Below, one piece after another: positions 34,769 to 43,045 of a stretch of DNA of 64,000 nt (position 1 is its first letter; every line of letters starts with the position of its first letter). The stretch is from NCBI RefSeq assembly GCF_000018605.1, contig NC_010003.1:124001-188000 (forward strand), read 5' to 3'. Source of the DNA: Petrotoga mobilis SJ95 (lineage in GTDB: Bacteria; Thermotogota; Thermotogae; Petrotogales; Petrotogaceae). A model generated the notes under the pieces. That model was not told where the DNA came from. It saw nothing but the letters and a program-made list of their open reading frames with translations, and searched no databases. The position numbers and the translations under genes were made by a program.

Positions 34769-35221
34769 ATGAAATGTCCTTTCTGTGGTTACGAGGAAAC
34801 TAAAGTTCTGGACTCAAGACCAGTTAGTAACGGCACTTCCATAAGAAGAAGAAGAGAGTGCTTGCAATGCCAAGCGCGCTTTACAACTTATGAAAGATAC
34901 GAGCAAACAAGGATAAGAATAATAAAAAAAGATGGCAGAAGAGAACTTTACGATAGAAAAAAACTAATGAACGGGATCTTAAAAGCTTGTGAAAAAAGGC
35001 CTGTAAGTACTGATCAAATCGAAGAAATTGTTGATAATATAGAAGAACAATTAAGAAGAAGTGGCAATTCAGAAATTTATTCTTCTGAAATTGGTGATAA
35101 GGTTATGGAGCAATTGAAATCAATCGACCAGGTAGCTTATGTGAGATTTGCTTCCGTGTATAAAGAATTTAGAGATTTAGACAGCTTTTTACAAGCTATA
35201 AGAGAATTAAAAAATAGTTAA
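34769..35221 (+). CDS. nrdR: Transcriptional repressor NrdR
   Basis: A 150-residue NrdR, the zinc-ribbon and ATP-cone repressor of ribonucleotide reductase genes. The ribbon cysteines are Cys3, Cys6, Cys31 and Cys34 ([18 protein letters not shown] and [14 protein letters not shown]); the ATP-cone runs from about 46 ([16 protein letters not shown]) to 136. No ribonucleotide reductase gene is in the window. It follows whiA by 27 bases with GGTGG ahead of the ATG. Confidence 0.96.
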   Translation: MKCPFCGYEETKVLDSRPVSNGTSIRRRRECLQCQARFTTYERYEQTRIRIIKKDGRRELYDRKKLMNGILKACEKRPVSTDQIEEIVDNIEEQLRRSGNSEIYSSEIGDKVMEQLKSIDQVAYVRFASVYKEFRDLDSFLQAIRELKNS

Positions 35222-35256
35222 TCACCATTATTAGAAATGGGAGGAGCGATACAAAA

Positions 35257-35736
35257 GTGGCTGAACAAGTATACCAACTAACCCGAGAAGGGTACGAAAA
35301 ATTAAAGAGGGAACGAGAAGAGCTTAAAAAAAGACTTATGGGAGAAGTTGCCGAAAGAATTAAAGAAGCCAGGGAATTGGGAGATCTTTCAGAAAACAGT
35401 GAGTACGAAGAGGCAAAAAACGAACAAGGAATGATAGATTCCAGAATCAAAGAGATAGATTATATATTAGACAATGCAGAAATAATTGAAAATGGAGGCA
35501 ACCACGATAACTCTACCGTAAGTTTGGGGAAAAAAGTGAAAATAAAAGACTATAGATTGAATAGAGAGCAGGAATTCGTTCTAGTTACCCCTCAAGAGGC
35601 AAATATAGAAGAAAATAAGATCAGTATTGAATCTCCTATTGGAAGATCATTACTAGGAAGGAAAAAAGGTGAAGTTATCAACATTAAAACCGCCAGAGGA
35701 AGTTCAAAAAAAATAGAAATCAAAGAGATAAGCTAA
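35257..35736 (+). CDS. greA: Transcription elongation factor GreA
   Basis: A 159-residue GreA, which enters the RNA polymerase secondary channel and helps it cut backtracked transcripts. The coiled-coil arm carries the acidic tip [13 protein letters not shown] (about 43-55), and the C-terminal FKBP-like domain has the [16 protein letters not shown] signature. GTG start with GGGAGG 11 bases ahead. Between nrdR and lysS in the same direction. Confidence 0.97.
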
Positions 35737-35782
35737 GATTTCATAGATCACAAAACTAACCTTACCAAGCAGGAGGCAAAGT

Positions 35783-37291
35783 ATGGACCTTAGAAATATA
35801 CGAATGCATCAATTAAAAGAAATGAGGGAAAAAGGATACAATCCGTATAAGTACAATTTTCAAAAAAATTATACTTCCCAACAAATCAAAGACCTTTTCG
35901 ATAGTAAAATAGAGGCTGGCCAACAATTACCGGATGAAGTTTTTAATTTCGGCGGAAGGCTGATGAATTTAAGAAAACATGGCAAATCTGCTTTTGCTGA
36001 TTTAAAAGATGAATTTGGACGTATCCAGGTATATATCCGTTTGGATCAAGTAGGGCAAGAAAACTATGATTTTTTCAAAGAATATATTGATATTGGAGAC
36101 TGGATAGGAATAAAAGGTTATCCCTTCAAAACGAGAACTGGCGAATTAACTCTTTTGGCTTTAGATATAGAATTACTCTCAAAAGCTATTCGCCCTCTTC
36201 CTGAAAAATGGCATGGCCTTAAAGATAAAGAAGTTCGATATAGACAAAGATATGTGGATATGATCGCAAACGATGACACCATTAAAACCCTCAGAACACG
36301 TTTTTTAATCATAAAATACATCAGAGAGTATTTAAACAACAAAGGTTTTTTAGAAGTTGAAACCCCAGTTCTTCAAAGTATAATGGGTGGAGCAAATGCA
36401 AGACCTTTTATTACCCATCTAAACGTATATGATATAGATATGTACTTACGCATAGCCACGGAATTACATCTAAAAAGACTAGTCGTAGGTGGGATGGAGA
36501 AAGTTTATGAAATAGGGAAAATATTCAGAAACGAAGGTGTTTCAAACAAACATAATCCTGAATTCACATCTATTGAATTGTACCAAGCTTTCGCTGACTA
36601 CAACGATATGATGGAACTAACCGAAGATCTCTTATACAACATTACCAAAAAAGTTCACAACAAAGCAAAGATTATGTACCAAGGAGAAGAAATAGATTTC
36701 ACACCTCCTTTCAAAAGAATAAAGATGAGAGAATTCATACAAGAAAATCTTGGAATAGATATAGTGGAAGCTAGTGATCAGGAACTGAAAGAGTTTTTGA
36801 AAAACAAGGGTGAAGAGGTAGAAATAGAAGACAGATACCATTACCTCGACAAAGTATGGGATTTAGTCGAAGATAAGATCGTTCAACCTACTTTTGTTAT
36901 GGATTATCCTATCGAATTATCTCCACTGGCAAAAAGAAAAAAAGATGATCCAAGGTTAACCGAAAGGTTTGAATTAATAATAAAGGGCAATGAAATAGCG
37001 AACGCCTTTTCTGAATTGAACGATCCTCAAGACCAATTTGAAAGGTTTAAAAAGCAAATGGAACTGAAAGAGTTGGGCGATGAAGAAGCTCAAATGATGG
37101 ATCTTGATTTCATTAGGGCATTAGAATATGGTTTGCCTCCAACTGGAGGACTAGGAATAGGTATTGACAGGGTTTGTATGCTGCTTACTGATACTCCAAC
37201 TATTCGCGACATTATACCTTTTCCAATTGTAAAACCCATGGCTTTCGAAGACGAAGAAGCCATGTTAAAAGAAGAAGAGACAAACGAATGA
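35783..37291 (+). CDS. lysS: Lysyl-tRNA synthetase, class II
   Basis: A 502-residue class II LysRS. An N-terminal OB-fold anticodon domain (VFNFGGRLMNLRKHGKSAFADLKD) is followed by the catalytic core with motif 1 (FLEVETPVLQ), motif 2 (FRNEGVSNKHNPEFTSIELYQAF) and motif 3 (GLPPTGGLGIGIDRVCML). It charges tRNA-Lys. AGGAGG ahead of the ATG. It follows greA, an order common in many bacteria, and precedes ispE by 12 bases. Confidence 0.97.
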   Translation: MDLRNIRMHQLKEMREKGYNPYKYNFQKNYTSQQIKDLFDSKIEAGQQLPDEVFNFGGRLMNLRKHGKSAFADLKDEFGRIQVYIRLDQVGQENYDFFKEYIDIGDWIGIKGYPFKTRTGELTLLALDIELLSKAIRPLPEKWHGLKDKEVRYRQRYVDMIANDDTIKTLRTRFLIIKYIREYLNNKGFLEVETPVLQSIMGGANARPFITHLNVYDIDMYLRIATELHLKRLVVGGMEKVYEIGKIFRNEGVSNKHNPEFTSIELYQAFADYNDMMELTEDLLYNITKKVHNKAKIMYQGEEIDFTPPFKRIKMREFIQENLGIDIVEASDQELKEFLKNKGEEVEIEDRYHYLDKVWDLVEDKIVQPTFVMDYPIELSPLAKRKKDDPRLTERFELIIKGNEIANAFSELNDPQDQFERFKKQMELKELGDEEAQMMDLDFIRALEYGLPPTGGLGIGIDRVCMLLTDTPTIRDIIPFPIVKPMAFEDEEAMLKEEETNE

Positions 37292-37303
37292 AAGAGGAGT
37301 TAA

Positions 37304-38077
37304 ATGCATTTAAAAGCCTTTGGGAAAGTTAACCTTTACTTAGATGTAATTAGTAGGAGAAAAGATAATTACCATAATATTTTAACCCTTTTCCAATCTA
37401 TTAACGAACACGACGATATATTTATTGAATTTTCTGAAAGTGAAATATTCGAATCAGAACCTCCTTTAAATATTTCATGGGATAATAATATAATAAAAAA
37501 GTCCATAGAGACCTTTAAAAAAGAAACGGGTTTTGACAATTTTAACTTAAAAATTAAGCTTATTAAGAATTTACCTATGGGTGGAGGACTAGGGGGTGGA
37601 AGTGCCGACGCTGCTGCTGTCTTAAACTTCCTTTCAAAGAATTTTAAAATATCAGAAAAAGACTTATTCGAAATAAGTTGCAAAATCGGGAGTGATGTCC
37701 CATTTTTGCTAAAAGGTGGAACCGCTATAGGTAAAGGGAAAGGAGAAATTTTGGAATTTTTGGAACCTTTAAAATTAAATATTCAAATATACCCCATGAA
37801 CTATAATATTGATACTAAAAAAATGTACGAAAAACTTGATCAAAATTGGAAAAGTATAAACCATTTCGGTGATCCATACAATTTGTACGAAGCTTTAAAA
37901 AATAACGACATTATAACTGCTAAACAAAATGCGTTTAACGTATTCGAACAAGTGGCATTCAAAGAATATCCTAAATTGAAGCAAAAAAAGGAAGACATGG
38001 AAAAGGATGAAGGAATTATATTTGCTTTGATGTCTGGTTCAGGTAGTACATTATACAAAGTAATTTATGCTAACTGA
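37304..38077 (+). CDS. ispE: 4-diphosphocytidyl-2-C-methyl-D-erythritol kinase
   Basis: A 257-residue GHMP kinase of the MEP isoprenoid pathway. KAFGKVNLYLDV at the N-terminus, the ATP loop NLPMGGGLGGGSADAAAVLNF (about 86-106) and GSDVPFLLKGGTAIGKGKGE (about 130-149), and the C-terminal ALMSGSGSTLYKV are all diagnostic. It starts 12 bases after lysS and overlaps the convergent FlhB-like gene by 8 bases. It supplies precursors that the polyprenyl synthase at 62782 would extend. Confidence 0.95.
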   Translation: MHLKAFGKVNLYLDVISRRKDNYHNILTLFQSINEHDDIFIEFSESEIFESEPPLNISWDNNIIKKSIETFKKETGFDNFNLKIKLIKNLPMGGGLGGGSADAAAVLNFLSKNFKISEKDLFEISCKIGSDVPFLLKGGTAIGKGKGEILEFLEPLKLNIQIYPMNYNIDTKKMYEKLDQNWKSINHFGDPYNLYEALKNNDIITAKQNAFNVFEQVAFKEYPKLKQKKEDMEKDEGIIFALMSGSGSTLYKVIYAN

Positions 38078-38333
38078 ACTCTTTATCTAACTTAAAGACA
38101 AAAGCAATTATTTCAGCGGCCAATTCATACAATTCGGGAGGAATTTCTTCATCCAAATCTAAACCATAAAACTCTTCTACGGCTTTTTCACTTTTAACTA
38201 TTGGTATGTTTTCCTCTTCAGCTATTTCTATGATTCTCCTGGCTATTGAATCTATACCTTTTGCAACCACTTTAGGTGCTTGATCCGTTCCTTGTTTATA
38301 CCGTAAAGCTACTGCTTTTTTTGAATTAGACAT
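38070..38333 (-). CDS. FlhB-like C-terminal domain protein (FlhX/YlqH type)
   Basis: An 87-residue protein equal to the cytoplasmic C-terminal domain of FlhB, the flagellar export switch. It has KAVALRYKQGTDQAPKVVAKG, then ENIPIVKSEKAVEEFYGLDLDEEIPPELYELAAEI. In FlhB this region follows the autocleaved NPTH site; here N-S-K-K-A-V replaces the start, so no cleavage is needed. Such free domains can replace the FlhB C-terminal half in some bacteria. Its upstream neighbour, the threonine aldolase, is 6 bases away; coupling is likely, with no functional link obvious. Confidence 0.85.
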   Translation of the reverse strand: MSNSKKAVALRYKQGTDQAPKVVAKGIDSIARRIIEIAEEENIPIVKSEKAVEEFYGLDLDEEIPPELYELAAEIIAFVFKLDKEFS

Positions 38334-38339
38334 TTTTTA

Positions 38340-39371
38340 TCACTTCTTTAAATATTCTTTCATTGTTTCAACAATATAATCCACATCTTTCTTGCTTACC
38401 CAATAATTAGTTACAAATCTGAATTCCCCATTTTCTGGGGGATTTATTTTGATACCTTTTTCTAAAAAAAATGATACCATTTCCCTAAAATTTATATCTT
38501 CGTTTATTGTGAAAAAAACCATATTTATATGAATATCGTCTAAGTTCAAAGAAATTTCAGGGATCTCGCTCAGCCTTTCTCCCAGATATCTGGCGTTTTC
38601 ATGATCCTCTTTTAGTCTGAATCTCATCTTTTCAAGGGCTATTAACCCTGCTGCAGCTAGAAATCCTGCTTGCCTTAAACCTCCACCCATCAGTTTGCGT
38701 TTCTTTTTGGCTTTTTGAATGAAATCTTTACTCCCGGCCACAATAGAACCTACAGGTGCACATAAACCCTTTGAAAGGCAAAACATGACTGAATCACAGT
38801 ATTGAGTTACCTCCGTAGGATCAACATTCAAGTAGGTTGCAGCGTTGAATACTCTAGCTCCATCCAAATGAACGGGGATCTCATTCTTGTGAGCTATTTC
38901 AGATATTTCTTTCATATTTTCAAGCGGCACAACCGTTCCATTGGAATGAGCATTCTCTAGACATATCAAACCTGTAGATGGGAAATGAAGATCCTCTTCT
39001 CCCTTTCTTATTCTATTTTTAATATCCTTAGGCGACATAACCCCGTTATCACTATTTATAGTTCTTAATTGTACGCCAGCTATTACTGAAGCCGCCCCGA
39101 CTTCGTGAACAACGATATGGCAACTATCATCAAGGATAACTTCATTTCCTCTTTCACAATGTGTAAAGATGGAAAGTTGGTTACCAAACGTTCCACTGGG
39201 AACAAAAAGTGCATCTTCCTTTCCTACTACTTCTGCAGCGTATTTTTCTAATTTTTTCATTGTTGGGTCTTCATCGTATACATCATCACCAACTTCTGCC
39301 TTAAACATGGCTTCTCTCATCTCTTGAGTAGGTTGCGTAACGGTATCACTTCTGATGTCTATGTATTTCAC
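38340..39371 (-). CDS. ltaE: Low-specificity L-threonine aldolase
   Basis: A 343-residue fold-type I PLP enzyme that splits threonine to glycine and acetaldehyde. IDIRSDTVTQPTQEMREAM and GDDVYDEDPTM at the N-terminus, FVPSGTFGNQLSI, HLDGARVFNAA, and the PLP lysine in FCLSKGLCAPVGS (about 199) are all in place. Start GTG 39371, 5 bases after GGAGGAG. Precedes the FlhB-like gene on the minus strand. Confidence 0.95.
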   Translation of the reverse strand: MKYIDIRSDTVTQPTQEMREAMFKAEVGDDVYDEDPTMKKLEKYAAEVVGKEDALFVPSGTFGNQLSIFTHCERGNEVILDDSCHIVVHEVGAASVIAGVQLRTINSDNGVMSPKDIKNRIRKGEEDLHFPSTGLICLENAHSNGTVVPLENMKEISEIAHKNEIPVHLDGARVFNAATYLNVDPTEVTQYCDSVMFCLSKGLCAPVGSIVAGSKDFIQKAKKKRKLMGGGLRQAGFLAAAGLIALEKMRFRLKEDHENARYLGERLSEIPEISLNLDDIHINMVFFTINEDINFREMVSFFLEKGIKINPPENGEFRFVTNYWVSKKDVDYIVETMKEYLKK

Positions 39372-39389
39372 TAAAACTCCTCCTCTTTC

Positions 39390-40256
39390 TCAAAGCTCTT
39401 TTAAATCTAATTTCTTTTTCAAATATTTATTAACCCTGTACGAAAAAGTAGTTAAAATTATTACCCCAATCATAATTGAAGCCCCGACTATCTGCAATCC
39501 AGAAAATCTCTCTCCCAAAAAAATAAATGAAAATAATGAAGCAAATATGGGTTCTCCAATGAATATAAGAACGGTGGAATTAGAACCAATTACCTTTTGA
39601 TATTTAACTTGCAAAAAATTCACTACTATGGTTGCAGCGATCGCTGTATATATAACTGTTAACCAAATCGGAACACCTAACTTCCAGTTAGAATTGAATG
39701 ACATTGACAAATTGATTATAGCAGCAAATAAAAACTGATAAGCTAAAAGCGAAGTTTCATCAACAACTTTTGAAAATTTTGTTATTAAAACAATATGAAC
39801 GGCAAACAAAACAGCACTCAAAAACGTTAAGAAATCTCCAAAATTAAATCCCGAAATACCTCCAAAAAGCATGTAAGAACCTAACAAAGACAAAGGAAAA
39901 CATACCCACTGAATAAAGTTGGGTTTCTCTTTTTCAATTAGATAAGAAATTATGGGAGTGAGTGGAATATATAAAGAGGTAATAAAACTACTTTTGGAAG
40001 CATCTGTAAAATTAATCCCATAAGTTTGCAAAGCATGTGCCAATCCTAAAATTACTCCTAAGGTTGCCCCATATTTGAAAGAATGTTTTTTCCAAATAAG
40101 AAAAGACAAAACGGCAGCAATACCAAACCTGATAAACAAATAAGGCAAGGTTTGAAGATCCGTCAACACCACCTTGTGAATCGGAAAAGTAGTACCCCAT
40201 ATTAATGTGGCTAACAAAAGCCAAAAAAACGCTCTAATCAACCTATAATCCCTCAT
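39390..40256 (-). CDS. DMT-superfamily transporter, EamA family
   Basis: A 288-residue inner-membrane protein with ten predicted helices in two EamA repeats (first LIWGTTFPIHKVVL, second AVLFAVHIVLITKF). Substrates of this family are amino acids, nucleosides or other small metabolites, usually exported; none can be named here. The ATG at 40256 is used; a GTG at 40265 is also possible. An extended -10 (TGATATAAT, minus strand, 40278-40286) places the transcript start only some 10-15 bases ahead, so the mRNA has almost no leader and there is no ribosome-binding site. Confidence 0.88.
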   Translation of the reverse strand: MRDYRLIRAFFWLLLATLIWGTTFPIHKVVLTDLQTLPYLFIRFGIAAVLSFLIWKKHSFKYGATLGVILGLAHALQTYGINFTDASKSSFITSLYIPLTPIISYLIEKEKPNFIQWVCFPLSLLGSYMLFGGISGFNFGDFLTFLSAVLFAVHIVLITKFSKVVDETSLLAYQFLFAAIINLSMSFNSNWKLGVPIWLTVIYTAIAATIVVNFLQVKYQKVIGSNSTVLIFIGEPIFASLFSFIFLGERFSGLQIVGASIMIGVIILTTFSYRVNKYLKKKLDLKEL

Positions 40257-40277
40257 CTTATTCACATGTTTTAGTGT

Positions 40278-40286
40278 ATTATATCA
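40278..40286 (-). promoter_or_regulatory. Extended -10 promoter for the EamA transporter
   Basis: TGATATAAT on the minus strand. It would start transcription at about 40270, close to the first codon. Confidence 0.5.
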
Positions 40287-40382
40287 AAATTTTAATTCGA
40301 ATTTTAGTATCATTCTTAATTAATCTTAAAAGTTTTTAATAAAAATCGTTGCATTTTGGTGTATAATTGAAAAAAACTTATT

Positions 40383-40853
40383 TTGAAAAAAGGGGGTAAC
40401 GTTTTCAAGTTAAAAAATCCAACTATAGGCACTATAGAATTCAAAGACTTGACTAATTTCATTGAATTATTTTTAGAAAACAAAAGTTACAAAGTTTGGG
40501 TGGGAACAGATAGCCATGCAAGAGATGGAGTGGTAACTTTTGCTACCGCTATAGTAATTTACAAAGTAGGTAATGGGGCTACTTATTTTTATTATGTCAC
40601 TCACGAACGTAGACCATATGATATGTACTCAAGATTGATAAGAGAAGCAGAATTTAGTTTAAACACCGCAGAATTTATCGAAAATCACTTAAATTTAATA
40701 AAGCCAGAAATACACCTTGATATAGGTTTAAATGGTAGATCAAAAGAGGTTTTTAATGTTGTCACTGGCTATGTGAAGGGTCTGGGATATGATTGTAAAA
40801 TAAAACCAGAATCTTTTGCAGCTACCAATGTTGCTCATTTATATACTAAATGA
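40383..40853 (+). CDS. YkuK-like (DUF458) ribonuclease H-like protein, start uncertain
   Basis: A protein of about 150 residues of the DUF458/YkuK family, with an RNase H-like fold: VWVGTDSHAR, FATAIVIYK, YFYYVTHERRPYDMYSRLIREAEFS and HLDIGLNGRSK hold the conserved acidic and histidine residues. The function is not known. The only common start is TTG 40383, but the sole ribosome-binding site (AAAGGGGG, 40389-40396) lies downstream of it and would be decoded K-K-G-G. That site points to a start at about 40401-40404, where the codons are GTT and TTC, so either initiation is unusual or the TTG works on a nearly leaderless message from the -10 TATAAT at 40362-40367. Confidence 0.8.
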   Translation: MKKGGNVFKLKNPTIGTIEFKDLTNFIELFLENKSYKVWVGTDSHARDGVVTFATAIVIYKVGNGATYFYYVTHERRPYDMYSRLIREAEFSLNTAEFIENHLNLIKPEIHLDIGLNGRSKEVFNVVTGYVKGLGYDCKIKPESFAATNVAHLYTK

Positions 40854-41161
40854 AAATATTTCTGCAATTGATGTTTCAATAGGATTATGGTCGTTTTCAA
40901 TTCTCATCTTCTTCAAAACATATTTTGCATTTGAACCTCTTTAAATCTCCATAAAACAACTAGTCAGAATGTCTTTCTATAAAAAAAGTTGCTGATAACT
41001 TACCTTATTTTTTGAATTTTTGTGTGGCTCCCACACTTAAGGCCATCAATGTTTTTTTAATATATTGATTAATAATAGCATTCGAATTTTTGCTAATATT
41101 ATTTCACTACAATCAATTTGTTTAGAAAATCATTCATATTTTCAGATTACTCTGAGAATTC
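40854..41161. other. Gene-free stretch, possible eroded coding remnant
   Basis: About 300 bases without a supported gene. On the minus strand, from about 40945 down into the ykuK end, some 35 codons read sensibly (GSNAKYVLKKMRIENDH, then NPIETSIAEIFS) but no start or longer frame exists, so it may be a gene remnant. A short hairpin GTGTGG-CTC-CCACAC lies near 41022-41036. Confidence 0.3.
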
Positions 41162-41190
41162 TTGACTTGATTCGTTTTATTTGATATAAT
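41162..41190 (+). promoter_or_regulatory. Promoter of the gntR-chromate transporter operon, with overlapping dyad
   Basis: TTGACT and TATAAT with a 17-base spacer, and the -10 is also extended (TGATATAAT): the best sigma-70-type promoter in the window. Directly after it, TTGTGTATACAA (41191-41202) is a near palindrome of the form used by GntR proteins, with a related TTGTATATC at 41219-41227, which suggests autoregulation. Confidence 0.75.
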
Positions 41191-41250
41191 TTGTGTATAC
41201 AAGTATGAGTAGACATATTTGTATATCTTTCTTGAAGGAAGGTAACTTAA

Positions 41251-41955
41251 ATGGCCGATTATAAGACGCCAATCTATCAAAGGATTGCTGACAAAATAGT
41301 TTCAAGAATATATGAAGGGGAATATCCAATGAACTCATTTCTTCCGTCAGAAAATGACTTAGCCGAGGAATTTCATGTAACAAGAACTACGATAAGAAAA
41401 GTTTTAAGTTTATTGAAACAGCAAGGGACAATTAAAAGTTACCAAGGAAGAGGGTATAAAGTTCAAACTCTTTTATGGGAGCAAAGTCTTTTAAAGTTTT
41501 ACAGCTTTGGGAAAAGTATAGCTAGCAAGGTTGAAAATTCTAATACTAAACTTATATCGGTAAAAAACGTCTCTGGCTTGGAAGATGTTGATGAATTTGA
41601 AAACCTAGAATTATGGGAAATTACGAGGTTGAGATTAGTTGGTGAAATTCCTTTAATATTGGAAACCTCTTACATCCCTGTCGAATTTTTAAAAAAAGTG
41701 GATAATGAAAATCTGAAAACAAAACCTCTGTATGATTTACTTGCCAGAGAAGGAATAAGATGTGTCAATGCAAAAGAATATCTTGAACCAGTTCTTCCTT
41801 CACTAGAAGCCCAAGAATTGCTAGAAATTGAAGAAAATATTCCCCTTTTTCAAACTACAAGATACACATATGATTCCGAAAATAGATTGGTAGAATTCAG
41901 AGAAAGTCTTATAAGAGCTGATCATTTTAGATTCTTTACTGAATTGAAATTGTAG
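41251..41955 (+). CDS. GntR-family regulator, HutC subfamily (UTRA domain)
   Basis: A 234-residue regulator. The winged helix at about 8-72 has PIYQRIADKIVSRIYEG, LPSENDLAEEFHVTRTTIRKVL and GTIKSYQGRGYKV; the C-terminal UTRA ligand domain has EITRLRLVGEIPLILETSYIP and FQTTRYTYDSENRLVEFRESL. HutC-type regulators sense a small molecule such as a sugar phosphate or histidine breakdown product. It is 14 bases ahead of a split chromate transporter and so may control it; that pairing is unusual. GAAGGAAGG precedes the ATG. Confidence 0.92.
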   Translation: MADYKTPIYQRIADKIVSRIYEGEYPMNSFLPSENDLAEEFHVTRTTIRKVLSLLKQQGTIKSYQGRGYKVQTLLWEQSLLKFYSFGKSIASKVENSNTKLISVKNVSGLEDVDEFENLELWEITRLRLVGEIPLILETSYIPVEFLKKVDNENLKTKPLYDLLAREGIRCVNAKEYLEPVLPSLEAQELLEIEENIPLFQTTRYTYDSENRLVEFRESLIRADHFRFFTELKL

Positions 41956-41969
41956 GGAGAATAATAAAA

Positions 41970-42533
41970 ATGGATGAAAAAGGCAGATCAAAATTATTGT
42001 TAAAAATGTTCATCACATTTTTTAAAATAGGGCTCTTCACTTTTGGTGGCGGGTACGCAATGATTCCTTTAATAGAGAAAGAAGTCGTAGAAAATAAAAA
42101 GTGGGTAGAAAAGGATAAGTTTACAGACAAGGTTTCTTTAACTCAAACTATACCTGGAGCTGTAGCTATCAATCTTTCTATTTTAGTAGGATACGATATA
42201 AAGGGAGTATTAGGAGCGGTTATGTCAGTAATAGGGGTTTCTTTACCTTCTTTTATAATAATATTGGTGATAGCTTTTACTCTTACGAAAACAGCAGGAA
42301 TCAGCGTTTTACAAAGTGCCTTTGAAGGAATAAGACCTGCTATAGCGGCACTTATTGTATACGCGGGGATAAGTTTATCAAAATCAGTTAAATGGTCCAT
42401 GGTTTTAGTTTTATTAGCTGCAGGGGCTTTTGTTGCAATTGGAGTATTTAACATTAATCCTATTTATATAATTGTTATCGCTTTCATTATAGGAAGCCTT
42501 TATTCAATACCGCAAGGGAGAAAAAATTCATGA
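41970..42533 (+). CDS. chrA: Chromate transporter family protein, subunit 1
   Basis: A 187-residue membrane protein holding one CHR domain, with the signature FKIGLFTFGGGYAMIPLIEKEVV (about 14-36) and the second motif TQTIPGAVAINLSILVGY (about 59-76). Short-chain CHR proteins work as pairs in antiparallel topology, giving the equivalent of one long ChrA. The true substrate may be chromate or, more likely in an anaerobe, another oxyanion such as sulfate. It overlaps its partner by 4 bases (ATGA). Confidence 0.9.
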   Translation: MDEKGRSKLLLKMFITFFKIGLFTFGGGYAMIPLIEKEVVENKKWVEKDKFTDKVSLTQTIPGAVAINLSILVGYDIKGVLGAVMSVIGVSLPSFIIILVIAFTLTKTAGISVLQSAFEGIRPAIAALIVYAGISLSKSVKWSMVLVLLAAGAFVAIGVFNINPIYIIVIAFIIGSLYSIPQGRKNS

Positions 42534-43045
42534 AAACTTTATTTGGTTTGTTCCTTTCTTTTTTTGAAATTGGTTTATTTGGATTTGGCGGTGGTTACGC
42601 CATGATTCCACTCATTCAAACACATTTAGAAAGAAGAGGTTGGATGTCGATCCAAGAATTTCTCGATTTAATAGCTATAGCAGAGGTTACTCCCGGACCA
42701 ATAGCAGTAAATAGTGCCACTTTTGTTGGGTATAGGGTTTTTGGGGTAGTTGGTTCGTTGGTTGCAACAACTGCTGTTATATTACCTTCGCTAATTGTAG
42801 GATTATTGGTAGGCAGATATTTTAAGAACGGAAATGGTGATACTCAACAAAATATTCTTAAATTTCTAAAACCTGCTGTTATCGGATTGATTCTTGGTTC
42901 CGCATATACAATTGGCGTTGCTAATATCGTAAATTTGGCGAGCTTTCTTATATTTATTGGGGTTTTGTTGCTCCTGTTTTTCACAAAATTAAATCCGATT
43001 TTTATAATAATTATGACAGGAATAGTTGGAATTATCTTTTATTAG
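42530..43045 (+). CDS. chrA: Chromate transporter family protein, subunit 2
   Basis: A 171-residue CHR-domain membrane protein, with FEIGLFGFGGGYAMIPLIQTHLE (about 12-34) and AEVTPGPIAVNSATFVGYRVFG (about 55-76), the pair to the gene before it. The ATGA junction implies equal expression of the two half-transporters. Its 3' end overlaps the convergent S58 peptidase gene by 14 bases. Confidence 0.9.
   Translation: MKTLFGLFLSFFEIGLFGFGGGYAMIPLIQTHLERRGWMSIQEFLDLIAIAEVTPGPIAVNSATFVGYRVFGVVGSLVATTAVILPSLIVGLLVGRYFKNGNGDTQQNILKFLKPAVIGLILGSAYTIGVANIVNLASFLIFIGVLLLLFFTKLNPIFIIIMTGIVGIIFY

Noticed and set aside
38070-38333. FlhB-like gene as a truncated flhB pseudogene
   Set aside because: Free-standing FlhB C-terminal proteins of this length are a known family and the frame is intact from start to stop.
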